Source: Massilia sp. W12
Lineage (GTDB): Bacteria; Pseudomonadota; Gammaproteobacteria; Burkholderiales; Burkholderiaceae_D
NCBI RefSeq assembly: GCF_037300705.1
Contig: NZ_CP147776.1
Location: forward strand, 930,001 to 994,000
DNA length: 64,000 nt
Reading direction: 5' to 3'
Both the position numbers and the translations under genes were made by a program. Shown here piece by piece: positions 42,536 through 49,722 of the stretch (its first letter is position 1; each line of letters opens with the position of its first letter). Under the pieces are notes generated by a model. It saw nothing but the letters and a program-made list of their open reading frames with translations. It did no database searches and was not told the DNA's origin.

Positions 42536-42741
42536 TTATCACGCATGGATGAATGAACATAAGAAACTGCAGATGTAAGGCTATCCTCACTTTGCAACCA
42601 GAGAAAATGGAGCAATGATATATATTTGGCTAGGCTTCCCTTTCCGCCCCGCTTCTTCAATTGAGAAACAGCAGCAGGAGAGACGCCGCACAGACGAGCT
42701 GTGTTGTTCACCCCGCCTAATTCTGCAATCATTTTTTCCAT
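42532..42741 (-). CDS. Cro/YdaS-like HTH protein
   Basis: The 69-residue protein contains a helix-turn-helix: IAELGGVNNTARLCGVSPAA followed by VSQLKKRGGKG. This fits Cro/YdaS-type regulators. It is divergent from the CI-like gene and first in the replication operon, the position of cro. An ATG at 42732 with GGA upstream is an alternative start. It probably binds the same operator as the repressor. Confidence 0.75.
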   Translation of the reverse strand: MEKMIAELGGVNNTARLCGVSPAAVSQLKKRGGKGSLAKYISLLHFLWLQSEDSLTSAVSYVHSSMRDK

Positions 42742-42772
42742 GTTTGTGAATCAGCCTTAACAATATTGGCTG

Positions 42773-42801
42773 AATTTAACAAGGTTAACAACCTTTGTCA
42801 A
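42773..42801 (-). promoter_or_regulatory. PR-like promoter with overlapping operator
   Basis: On the minus strand TTGACA (42796-42801), a 17-base spacer and TAAATT (42773-42778) form a near-consensus promoter for the Cro-like gene. A near-perfect inverted repeat AACAAGGTT-AAC-AACCTTTGT (about 42778-42798) fills the spacer and is a likely repressor site. Confidence 0.7.
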
Positions 42802-42869
42802 TGGTTAGATTTCAAAGAAATTCCAATCGTGGTAGGATTTGTTAATTCGTAATAATTAGCCTGCCTATC

Positions 42870-43376
42870 ATGAACGACACTTGGAATGACAGACTGAACT
42901 TGTTGCTCGACGAACGTAGCCACACAAGCCAGCGGGCTTTCGCCGATGCAATCGGAGTGTCGAACCCATCAGTGACTGGGTATAGATCCGGGGATACTAA
43001 AACTGTAGCGCACGACATTTTTTTACGGATTGCAAAGTATTTCTCAGTTTGCCCCCATTGGCTGGCTGGTGATGACTCACTTTGCAAGGATGGGGGAACC
43101 CCAGTTGCAAATGTTCACATTGATATTGCATCATTGATAGCAAAGCAAGCAAGTAAACAGCCTTCAAGCACTGTTTTGTTTGTTGCTATGCTGGATTTTT
43201 TTTCGTCCCTATCAAGTGAGCAACGAGAGTTTATTGAAGCCTATCTTTCTAGTTCTGATGTTGCTAGAACGATGGCATTGACACTACTTAAGGCGAATAA
43301 AGAGGGAGCGCGCGAATCAGAAACCAATCAACTGATTAGCGCTTTTGAAAAAATACAGAAGCAGGCGAAAAAATAA
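42870..43376 (+). CDS. CI-like phage repressor lacking a peptidase domain
   Basis: The 168-residue protein has an XRE-type helix-turn-helix: RSHTSQRAFADAIGVSNPSV followed by TGYRSGDTKTV. The segment DIFLRIAKYFSVCPHWLAGD is typical of phage CI proteins. The C-terminal half is helical with no S24/LexA serine-lysine peptidase motif. No ribosome site precedes the ATG. A TAATAA box (42850-42855) lies close enough for a leaderless or near-leaderless message, as for lambda cI. It likely maintains lysogeny. RecA-driven self-cleavage seems unlikely. Confidence 0.8.
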   Translation: MNDTWNDRLNLLLDERSHTSQRAFADAIGVSNPSVTGYRSGDTKTVAHDIFLRIAKYFSVCPHWLAGDDSLCKDGGTPVANVHIDIASLIAKQASKQPSSTVLFVAMLDFFSSLSSEQREFIEAYLSSSDVARTMALTLLKANKEGARESETNQLISAFEKIQKQAKK

Positions 43377-43403
43377 ATCCGCCAATTTGAAGCGGATTTA
43401 TTT
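43371..43403. terminator. Bidirectional intrinsic terminator
   Basis: Perfect 12-base arms AAATAAATCCGC (43371-43382) and GCGGATTTATTT (43392-43403), 9-base loop. It overlaps the repressor stop codon and separates it from the convergent membrane-protein gene; the A/T-rich arm ends serve as U tracts in both directions. Confidence 0.8.
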
Positions 43404-43422
43404 GATGTGTCTAAAAAATCAA

Positions 43423-44067
43423 TTATTTGGTTGCCTTTAAACTGCTAATAAAACGAAGTAATGCAACCTGCTCTTCCCCGCCTAAACCTTTGAATTCCTC
43501 TATATTCCGCAAGAACTCTTCATTATCTCGAATTTTCTTGGATATGAATAAGAGTAAAAATCCGACGAAAACCGCAAACATTACCCACATCGTTTTAAGC
43601 ATGATCTCGCTGCGGTTTATCAATAACAAGTACGAGATGCTTAATATCCCCAGTGCTGCAAGTGACTCTCTCAAAAAGCCAAAAATAAGGTGGCCGATAC
43701 AGGTTGCCGAAACATATGCAGTTGCAAAGAATATTGCACTGAGAGGGATGATGCGAGCGCTGTAGATAAATCGATACAATTCAGGAATGACATTTTTAGC
43801 ATTCAGCAGGTAAGCGAATCCAATTAAACATTGGCATAACAAATCCACGATAGCTAAAAACAGCATGTGTCGCCGAAGGATAAGGTCTCGCTTCAGGCCA
43901 TACGCCCATACAGCAATCACTATTGCAAAAAAACCTGAGAACGCAAAATATTCACCAGAGCTTTGATCCACTAATTTTAACTGGTGTAGTCCGACATACG
44001 AGAAAATCATTAATCCCGACAAAATCAATGCTGTCGCGATTCTGTCGTGCCATTTAGACATCATCAT
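43423..44067 (-). CDS. Prophage-encoded multi-pass membrane protein
   Basis: The 214-residue protein has about six hydrophobic segments (roughly 10-28, 42-60, 66-90, 105-128, 132-152, 156-176) and a charged cytoplasmic tail (SKKIRDNEEFLRNIEEFKGL). The tail ends with a conserved-looking GGEEQVALLRFISSLK. GAGGGGG precedes a run of three ATG codons. It is beside the repressor and reads against it. Lysogenically expressed membrane proteins at this place often exclude superinfecting phages; no family was recognised. Confidence 0.65.
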   Translation of the reverse strand: MMMSKWHDRIATALILSGLMIFSYVGLHQLKLVDQSSGEYFAFSGFFAIVIAVWAYGLKRDLILRRHMLFLAIVDLLCQCLIGFAYLLNAKNVIPELYRFIYSARIIPLSAIFFATAYVSATCIGHLIFGFLRESLAALGILSISYLLLINRSEIMLKTMWVMFAVFVGFLLLFISKKIRDNEEFLRNIEEFKGLGGEEQVALLRFISSLKATK

Positions 44068-44094
44068 GCCCCCTCTACTCTATATACCTTCTTG

Positions 44095-44253
44095 TTAATT
44101 TTTTGGAGGCGGACCGTCACTTGCGCCTGGGTCTAACGACACATGATAGTGCTCACTGAGGAAGGCAGATGTGAACGATTGAGGTGCCACAGGTAAGACA
44201 CCGCCCCCGTCTGTCGAAAAATTATATTCGTTAAAAATCCCTAAATCAAACAT
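44095..44253 (-). CDS. Small hypothetical protein, 52 residues
   Basis: A strong ribosome site (GGAGG, 7 bases before the ATG) heads a frame encoding MFDLGIFNEYNFSTDGGGVL followed by 32 residues ending DPGASDGPPPKN. It lies 27 bases before the membrane-protein gene on the same strand, so they may be cotranscribed. No known domain. Confidence 0.55.
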   Translation of the reverse strand: MFDLGIFNEYNFSTDGGGVLPVAPQSFTSAFLSEHYHVSLDPGASDGPPPKN

Positions 44254-44329
44254 GCGTCACCCTCCAGAAGAAAAGAAAATTTGCACAAGTCGTTAAGCTG
44301 TGTTAAATTTGTTGAAAATTTAGGCTTGA

Positions 44330-44521
44330 CTAACGGCGAGAGGCTGCGACATGTCTTATTACAGGCCCTTCATCAAAAGCAAGTTTTGGCGGGATCGGCG
44401 GCTCAGTACTACCGGCTTTAAAGCGAGGACGCGGCCCACCATCATTGCCAGGATCAGCAGCTAAGGCTGGATATGGGATTGCTATTGCCCAAAAAAAGGC
44501 AAGAGAAAGGATTGTGCGCAT
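44330..44521 (-). CDS. Small exported protein, 63 residues
   Basis: The frame from the ATG at 44521 encodes a typical signal peptide (MRTILSLAFFWAIAIPYPAL-AA). A mature part of about 40 residues is rich in glycine, proline and arginine (DPGNDGGPRPRFKAG). AGGA lies 7 bases upstream. A longer frame starting at 44659 crosses an operator-like palindrome and is rejected. It may be a lysogenic accessory (moron) gene altering the cell surface; function unknown. Confidence 0.6.
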   Translation of the reverse strand: MRTILSLAFFWAIAIPYPALAADPGNDGGPRPRFKAGSTEPPIPPKLAFDEGPVIRHVAASRR

Positions 44522-44613
44522 GGGAATGTCCTGCGGGCGGGAAATAAAAAGTCGATACGTGATTGTACCGATTGCATTTCCCCGCTGCAACCCTGAAGCA
44601 CATTTAAAACCGG

Positions 44614-44675
44614 CACCTGTCAAGGTTGACAGGTGACAAAAAACAACAGTTATACGCAATTGGTTATATATAACC
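44614..44675 (+). promoter_or_regulatory. Early promoter with perfect palindromic operator
   Basis: A perfect 22-base palindrome (44614-44635, arms CACCTGTCAA and TTGACAGGTG) includes TTGACA at 44626-44631. TTATAC follows after 18 bases (44650-44655). A second perfect palindrome, GGTTATATATAACC, lies at 44662-44675. The arrangement suits a regulated promoter for the plus-strand early operon. Confidence 0.65.
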
Positions 44676-44691
44676 AGAAAAGGAAAACACC

Positions 44692-44988
44692 ATGCAAGAC
44701 CCAGCGCGCCATCCCCTCATCATGGACGAGGCTACGGCTGATGCAATACGTAAACAGTCAAGCTCAGCTGAATGCCTGGAGTGCCAACGCCGTCGATTAA
44801 ATACGCTCGCGACGCAACGCGGAAAAACGCCGGCTCACCCGTTTCATATTTCACACCAGCAAACCGAAGAACATCGCCAGTTGTCGGCACCGCGCCGGCT
44901 GGCATTGGGGCTCGTACTGGCAGTGGCGCAGTTATGCCAGCGTGCCGAAGCATGGCTTCATCGTGAAAAAGAAGGTCAACCCATATAA
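44692..44988 (+). CDS. Hypothetical early phage protein
   Basis: The 98-residue frame starts MQDPARHPLIMDEATADAIR, has a C-x-x-C pair (ECLECQRRR) and ends with an amphipathic helix (LALGLVLAVAQLCQRAEAWL). AAGGA precedes the ATG, and a promoter/operator is just upstream. A minus-strand frame covers nearly the same bases (44732-44998) and is also protein-like. The promoter and operon direction favour the plus strand. Function unknown. Confidence 0.5.
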   Translation: MQDPARHPLIMDEATADAIRKQSSSAECLECQRRRLNTLATQRGKTPAHPFHISHQQTEEHRQLSAPRRLALGLVLAVAQLCQRAEAWLHREKEGQPI

Positions 44989-45072
44989 GGCCTGTCATGT
45001 CATCCCTTTTCTGAAAAATTCAAAGTTGGAAAAGTGAAAAGTCTATCACGCAGGATTAACAGGAGAAACACC

Positions 45073-45846
45073 ATGCAAGACATCAAAGATTATTTAACTA
45101 CATGCGAAGAGCAATGGGATCGCAAGGGCCGCATTGCGCACGCATTTGCAACGTACTGGGGAGCCGCTGATACAGCGTACACGCGCCTGGTTTCACGCAT
45201 TTTCTTTTGCAGCATGGTGATGCGGGCGCATCACCCCGGCGAACCCCTGCATTACGCGCCGGTGTTTATGGGCGGGCAAGGCGCAGGCAAATCGGAAGCA
45301 CTGGCCATCTTGGGCGGCAAGTGGTTTTCAGATGCGCCGTTTAGCGTCGGCAAAAAAGAAGATGCTGGCCCGAGATTGAATCGCATTTGGCTGTATGAGA
45401 TTGCTGAACTGGATATGTTCACGCGGGCCGAAATCGCGGCATTAAAAGCGATTATCTCATCCACAACCTACCACTACCGGGAGCGGCTTACGGCGCGCCG
45501 AGTGGCCGTTCCGCTCATCACATGCTTTGCATGCACCACATCTGACAACACCTTTTTCCATGACAGCACCAGCCACAGGCGCTTCTGGCCCGTGGCAGTG
45601 CAGCAGGTTGATCTTGACGCCCTGCGCCGTGATCGTGACATGTTGTTCGGCGAAGCCGTGCATATGTGGGAAAACGGCGCACTGTGGTTCCCGACTCGGG
45701 AAGAAGAACGGCACGTGCTCGCCCCGGCGCTGCATGCGGCTGATGTGCACTTTGAACAAAACAGACATCAGCTCTCAGGCGCCCACCTGCGCGGCGCGTG
45801 TGGTCAACTTTTTTCACCGGCGCAACTCGTCAATGGCGCCGATTAA
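45073..45846 (+). CDS. Stand-alone VapE-type P-loop ATPase, paralogue of the primase C-terminus
   Basis: The 257-residue protein is a VirE/VapE family ATPase without a primase domain. It has Walker A MGGQGAGKSEAL near 66-74, Walker B RIWLYEIAELDMF, then HDSTSHRRFWPVAVQQVDLD. These parallel, block by block, the C-terminal domain of the 990-residue primase-helicase (YWGTEDNEYTHL against YWGAADTAYTRL; GNRRFWPVEVKQIDLQ against SHRRFWPVAVQQVDLD). AGGAG lies 7 bases before the ATG. The last 33 bases overlap the convergent small gene. It may be a second helicase or a regulator of the main one. Confidence 0.85.
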   Translation: MQDIKDYLTTCEEQWDRKGRIAHAFATYWGAADTAYTRLVSRIFFCSMVMRAHHPGEPLHYAPVFMGGQGAGKSEALAILGGKWFSDAPFSVGKKEDAGPRLNRIWLYEIAELDMFTRAEIAALKAIISSTTYHYRERLTARRVAVPLITCFACTTSDNTFFHDSTSHRRFWPVAVQQVDLDALRRDRDMLFGEAVHMWENGALWFPTREEERHVLAPALHAADVHFEQNRHQLSGAHLRGACGQLFSPAQLVNGAD

Positions 45847-46035
45847 GTCTTCTATTTGTGTTTCGATGGTTTGAGATAAGCGATTGATTGCCAGAACTTG
45901 CATCAGTCCAATCAGTTCCGGCAAGTGGTCTTTGATTTCAGTGACGCCGTATTTTTCTTTTAAGAGTTCCTCAGCTTCAAAGCGCTGTGCCTCTAATTTG
46001 AAATTGACTTCGGGTGTTCGCTTCTCTCTGGCCAT
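45814..46035 (-). CDS. Small helical phage protein, 73 residues
   Basis: The protein MAREKRTPEVNFKLEAQRFE followed by AEELLKEKYGVTEIKDHLPE and a helical end is highly charged. AGGGG lies 5 bases before the ATG at 46035. It runs against the early operon and its last 33 bases overlap the end of the stand-alone VapE gene. An antisense effect is possible. Function unknown. Confidence 0.6.
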   Translation of the reverse strand: MAREKRTPEVNFKLEAQRFEAEELLKEKYGVTEIKDHLPELIGLMQVLAINRLSQTIETQIEDLIGAIDELRR

Positions 46036-46080
46036 GATGTCCCCTTTTGTTAAAACAAAAATGTAACACAGGAGAAGAAC

Positions 46081-46581
46081 ATGGAAAACACCAATCAAAC
46101 AAATGCAGAGTGGTCAGCGCTGACATGCCTGTCCCTGGCGCAATTACAAGCTGCGCACGCTCAAGGCGTGCTGCATGCGATTTCTTGCTTTCCCCCACGT
46201 AAGGATTCAAAAAATGACTTCTTATACCCACTGTGGGAGGTTTTCGCAGATTTATTTGTCCCGGGCTACGATGGCGCGAAGTGTGTCCCTGTCACCCTTC
46301 AGCACTGCAATTCCCTGATGGACTTGCAGCGTACTTTCTCGGAAATGGGGTTTTCTAACCTTGAGTTTTCGATAAAGGGCTACAACACAGCAGAAAATCG
46401 CCACAGTACCGACGAATGTTATTTCCATGCTGAAATCCCCTGCCGCCAGCAGAACCCGTTTTGGCGCGCCGGATTTCAAGCCGCATGGATCAATGCTGCA
46501 TCTGACGTCGCGAAGCCTATGACTGATGCGGAATTTGCAGCGTGGAACGCTGGTGTTGCCTTTGCCGAGGCGATGCAATGA
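46081..46581 (+). CDS. Hypothetical early phage protein
   Basis: The 166-residue protein begins MENTNQTNAEWSALTCLSLA after AGGAG spaced by 7. It contains several aromatic and cysteine residues and a C-terminal segment (FWRAGFQAAWINAASDVAKP, then FAAWNAGVAFAEAMQ) with repeated W/F-x-x-A-G-x-x-A text. Not recognised. It overlaps the next gene by ATGA. Confidence 0.65.
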   Translation: MENTNQTNAEWSALTCLSLAQLQAAHAQGVLHAISCFPPRKDSKNDFLYPLWEVFADLFVPGYDGAKCVPVTLQHCNSLMDLQRTFSEMGFSNLEFSIKGYNTAENRHSTDECYFHAEIPCRQQNPFWRAGFQAAWINAASDVAKPMTDAEFAAWNAGVAFAEAMQ

Positions 46582-46715
46582 CGCCCCGCCTGAAAAGCTG
46601 GCTGATCAACGCTGTAATTATTACGGTCGCAATCCTCAGCTTTTACATGATGGCCGCCGGCGCGATTGATGCGGTAGCCGGGCCACCGTACCTGATTGCG
46701 TTTCAACCTAAATAA
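46578..46715 (+). CDS. Small single-pass membrane protein, 45 residues
   Basis: The frame encodes MTPRLKSWLINAVIITVAIL followed by SFYMMAAGAIDAVAGPPY and a short tail, giving one membrane helix with a positive N-terminus. Its start overlaps the previous stop (ATGA), which supports translation. Function unknown. Confidence 0.62.
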   Translation: MTPRLKSWLINAVIITVAILSFYMMAAGAIDAVAGPPYLIAFQPK

Positions 46716-46736
46716 AAAAACCTTGAATGGTGACTT

Positions 46737-46946
46737 ATGACAGTGAAGTCATGTACACATTGCGAGCACTTCCCGCATGCGTTCACATTTCCGCCGTATC
46801 CCTGCAAGCACGAGGCGGCGCAACGCATCAATCTTGTCAATGGCCAGCTTAGTTCGTTGGACTGTGAAGACGCGCGCAAACCAGGCGGCCCTTGCGGCAT
46901 CACTGCAACCCTGTTTTCGCCGATGGAGAAAGTAAATCATGCCTAA
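46737..46946 (+). CDS. Small cysteine-rich phage protein
   Basis: The 69-residue protein carries C-x-x-C-x-x-F (CTHCEHF), a PCKHEAAQR segment and a later C-E-D...C pair. The spacing could bind one zinc ion. Similar small zinc proteins occur in phage early regions. It overlaps the next gene by 8 bases. Function unknown. Confidence 0.65.
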   Translation: MTVKSCTHCEHFPHAFTFPPYPCKHEAAQRINLVNGQLSSLDCEDARKPGGPCGITATLFSPMEKVNHA

Positions 46947-47445
46947 AACCAGAAAACCGCGCCGCGATGCGCACCGCGCTGCGATCAACGCCAAGCGCGG
47001 CATGGGTGGATTATTTTTATTGCAACGCCGCCAGCCCACAGACCCCGACCGTGCCCGAGCGATGAAAATCGCCAATCACCTGGCGCTGGCCAATATGACC
47101 AGCGCGGCCAATCCAACAGAATCGGATTGGGCAAATGTGGGCGGCGCGCTCAACTTCGGGCAAGTGTTGGCGGAAATGGGACACATTGACGGAAATCCTG
47201 ATGCTGTCGCGATTTTTCAGCGCGCATTGCAAGCTGCGCATGCCTGCCAGATGCGGGCGGCAACTGGCGCTGCCTGGCGCTTTTATGGCCCCGAGCTGCA
47301 CGCAATTAATGAAGCAATGACGCTGCATGATGCGCAGATTGATGCGTGTTGTCAGCGTGATTTTGATCTGGCTGACGCGGAAATTTTGCGCCGCTTCCAG
47401 GCTGGCAACACGTTTGAAAACCTGCAGCCGCTGCAGGCTGCATGA
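46939..47445 (+). CDS. Hypothetical early phage protein
   Basis: The 168-residue protein has a basic N-terminus (MPKTRKPRRDAHRAAINAKR) and a helical body (DWANVGGALNFGQVLAEMGH, then ELHAINEAMTLHDAQIDACC). It may bind nucleic acid through the basic end. It lies in a chain of overlapping genes. Not recognised. Confidence 0.65.
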   Translation: MPKTRKPRRDAHRAAINAKRGMGGLFLLQRRQPTDPDRARAMKIANHLALANMTSAANPTESDWANVGGALNFGQVLAEMGHIDGNPDAVAIFQRALQAAHACQMRAATGAAWRFYGPELHAINEAMTLHDAQIDACCQRDFDLADAEILRRFQAGNTFENLQPLQAA

Positions 47446-47459
47446 TGGGGGAATTAACC

Positions 47460-47855
47460 ATGCATGATGAGAATATTGCTCTTAAGTGCGCCCTGCGCCG
47501 GCAAGCACATCAGGCCCACAGCGACAATCTGAACTGGATTGAGCAAGCCAGCACTAAACATGCCCTCAGTGCGCATGCTGGCGTCATTGCAAAACTGAGC
47601 GCGGTTGGCGTGCAGGTGGATCTGGATAAATTCGAGCTTGACAAAAAAGAACCCATGAAAGCGCGCTATGCGTTGCGTAATCCTGATAGCCAAAGCGCGC
47701 AAGCTGCTGCAATTGAATGTCTGCTGCAGGCTGGCTTTAAAGTGATGCGGCTTTCCGGGACAGAAAGCGCACCGCAAAGATTTGTGCTGTGTATGCGGGC
47801 GCCGGATGATCCGGTTATTACGCTGCCTGTCACACTGGATTGCAGCGCTGGATAA
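47460..47855 (+). CDS. Hypothetical early phage protein
   Basis: The 131-residue protein has an N-terminal helical part with LRRQAHQAHSDNLNWIEQAS, and a C-terminal alpha-beta part (AAIECLLQAGFKVMRLSGTE). The ATG at 47460 has GGGG upstream; an ATG at 47442 overlapping the previous stop is possible. Function unknown. Confidence 0.6.
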   Translation: MHDENIALKCALRRQAHQAHSDNLNWIEQASTKHALSAHAGVIAKLSAVGVQVDLDKFELDKKEPMKARYALRNPDSQSAQAAAIECLLQAGFKVMRLSGTESAPQRFVLCMRAPDDPVITLPVTLDCSAG

Positions 47856-47859
47856 AACA

Positions 47860-48090
47860 ATGCGACTTGATTTGCACGCATTGCTTGCATCAAGCGCCGC
47901 CCGTGCAGCGCTGACGCATGACGATGGCCGGCCTATGAGCGCCCGAGAAAGCGCCGCTGTGCTGCGCGCCTGGCTGCAGGGCGGCGCAGAGCTTGTGCAA
48001 ATCACGCCACCCACACAAAGCCCCATGCCGCGCGTTTCTGGCAAGTTGGCAAGTGAGTTTTTAACATTTTTGGAATGCAAACATGACTAA
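47860..48090 (+). CDS. Hypothetical phage protein, 76 residues
   Basis: The frame encodes MRLDLHALLASSAARAALTH then RPMSARESAAVLRAWLQGG and a C-terminal helix. It starts 5 bases after the previous gene's stop and overlaps the ParB-like gene by 8 bases. Helical, no motif recognised. Confidence 0.58.
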   Translation: MRLDLHALLASSAARAALTHDDGRPMSARESAAVLRAWLQGGAELVQITPPTQSPMPRVSGKLASEFLTFLECKHD

Positions 48091-49105
48091 GCCAAATTCA
48101 TTCAGGAAGATGATTGACGATAAGACGATGCGCCGCGCAAATGCACAGCAAATCGAGTTGCATAATATTTTCGTCGAACCGGGCTTTAATCCAGAGGGCC
48201 GGATTTTAAATGATGAAGAAGACATGTCACTCATGCAGCATATTGCTGACGGTGGATCTTATCCCCCCTTGGAAGTTCGCCCCCGCGCAGAAGGCGGGGT
48301 ATGGATTGTTGACGGACATCGCCGCCGGCATGCAATTCAACAGGCATTAGATAAGGGCTTATTGCCACGTAATGAAAACGGTTCTGTTTGGGTGCATGTT
48401 GCGCTGTTTGAAGGCAACGATGTTGATCGTGTTTTGCGCATCGCCACAAGCAGCGAAGGGCGGAAATTAACGCCAATTCAACAGGCAGAAATTTACAAGC
48501 GGCTGTCTAAATGGTTGACGCTGGAAGAAATCGCAAAAAAGACGCATAAATCAGAAGCCCACATCCGGCAAATGCAGATGCTTGCAAACGCCAATCACGA
48601 CGTGCAAAACATGGTTAAAGCAGGCGAAGTATCAGCGACTGAAGCTGTACGAGTGGTGCGAGAACATGGCGAAAATGCGGGACACATTTTGCAAGAAGCT
48701 AAAGCGCATGTCAAAGATTCAAAAAATGGCCGCATCACTGCTGCTGCCGTTAAAAAAGCAGCACCACCACCGCCGGCTGCGCCTGCGCAGGCAAAAGCAT
48801 CTGAGCAACAGCCGTCAGTACCTGCGGCCAAGCAGAGCATTACTGACGCGGACAGATTGGCGGCGCTGGAAGCCGCCATCCGTGACGCAAGCAACCAAGA
48901 GCACAGTATCCGCATTGCAAAGTGCCATGGGGAACAGACGCTTGTTTTGCGCCTTGGCCAGACTGACAAGTTTATTCATGGCGCAACACTGAAAAAGGTA
49001 GCAGATCAACTGATCAAAGGGCAATTCACAGACCTGGAAACTGAGGGTGACGATGATAAAACAGGCGATTTATTCGACGCTGCCGAGGTGAAGGAATCAG
49101 CATGA
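48083..49105 (+). CDS. ParB/Spo0J family protein
   Basis: In this 340-residue protein the ParB N-terminal domain (about 25-115) has PPLEVRPRAEGGVWIVDGHR with the following R-R, equivalent to the G-x-R-R nucleotide-binding box. A helix-turn-helix segment (LTLEEIAKKTHKSEAHIRQM) follows. A proline-alanine linker near 230-250 leads to a C-terminal domain with a D-L-E-T-E-G-D-D-D acidic tail. No ParA is encoded in the prophage, so a DNA-binding or CTP-switch role other than plain partition is likely. It lies in the early operon before the integrase genes. Confidence 0.85.
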   Translation: MTKPNSFRKMIDDKTMRRANAQQIELHNIFVEPGFNPEGRILNDEEDMSLMQHIADGGSYPPLEVRPRAEGGVWIVDGHRRRHAIQQALDKGLLPRNENGSVWVHVALFEGNDVDRVLRIATSSEGRKLTPIQQAEIYKRLSKWLTLEEIAKKTHKSEAHIRQMQMLANANHDVQNMVKAGEVSATEAVRVVREHGENAGHILQEAKAHVKDSKNGRITAAAVKKAAPPPPAAPAQAKASEQQPSVPAAKQSITDADRLAALEAAIRDASNQEHSIRIAKCHGEQTLVLRLGQTDKFIHGATLKKVADQLIKGQFTDLETEGDDDKTGDLFDAAEVKESA

Positions 49106-49497
49106 ACGACGATATGAACGACGATATTACCGCCATGCTATTAGCCATAGCAGAACCTGAGACAGATGAAGAATGGACCGCAATGCTCGCTGGCGCTGCT
49201 GCTGACTGTGAAAACCTGCAGGCGCTGTTGATTGCGTCAGAAAAAAAGCTCGCTGAAGCGAATGAAAAGCTCGCAAAACTGGAAAGTGCGGCATCTGCAG
49301 TCATTGATGGGATTGGCCCTGTTTTCTGGCATCACGCAAATGAAAATATGGATGAATCACTGGCCGCGCTTAAGCGGTTTGCGAATGATTACGTCCGTTG
49401 GACGGAAGACCATACCGGCATGGCGCTGGTTTTTCCAGATGCTGGGTGCACATGGGTGTATCTCGATGGTCAGCCGGAAGCAGGACTGATGCATTAA
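49102..49497 (+). CDS. Hypothetical early phage protein with coiled coil
   Basis: The 131-residue acidic protein has a coiled-coil stretch (ALLIASEKKLAEANEKLAKL) at about 34-55 and a C-terminal beta part (HTGMALVFPDAGCTWVYLDG). Its start overlaps the ParB-like stop. Function unknown. Confidence 0.62.
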   Translation: MNDDMNDDITAMLLAIAEPETDEEWTAMLAGAAADCENLQALLIASEKKLAEANEKLAKLESAASAVIDGIGPVFWHHANENMDESLAALKRFANDYVRWTEDHTGMALVFPDAGCTWVYLDGQPEAGLMH

Positions 49498-49509
49498 AAA
49501 GGCGGCCCT

Positions 49510-49722
49510 ATGTCGATCAATTTAAGCGAGCAGGAAATTCGGGATCTGACGCAAAAGATTCAGCGGAAGGCGCAAGCGCGGGAGTTGCGCGCATTGGGCA
49601 TTCCCTATAGCGCCCGTTTAGATGGGTCGCTGGTAGTGCTGAAAGAGAATTTACCGATTGTGCATGCTGGCGCCGGACGCGCTGCGCTTGATCCTGCAAG
49701 CCCGAATTGGGGGGCCATGTGA
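49510..49722 (+). CDS. DUF4224 domain protein, integrase-linked
   Basis: The 70-residue protein MSINLSEQEIRDLTQKIQRK then AQARELRALGIPYSARLDGS matches DUF4224, small proteins found just before phage integrases. Some have been suggested to act with excision. Stop overlaps the integrase start region. Role inferred from context. Confidence 0.8.
   Translation: MSINLSEQEIRDLTQKIQRKAQARELRALGIPYSARLDGSLVVLKENLPIVHAGAGRAALDPASPNWGAM

Noticed and set aside
44732-44998. Minus-strand protein opposite the 44692-44988 gene
   Set aside because: It looks protein-like and has a weak ribosome site, but promoter and operon direction favour the plus strand. It remains an alternative.
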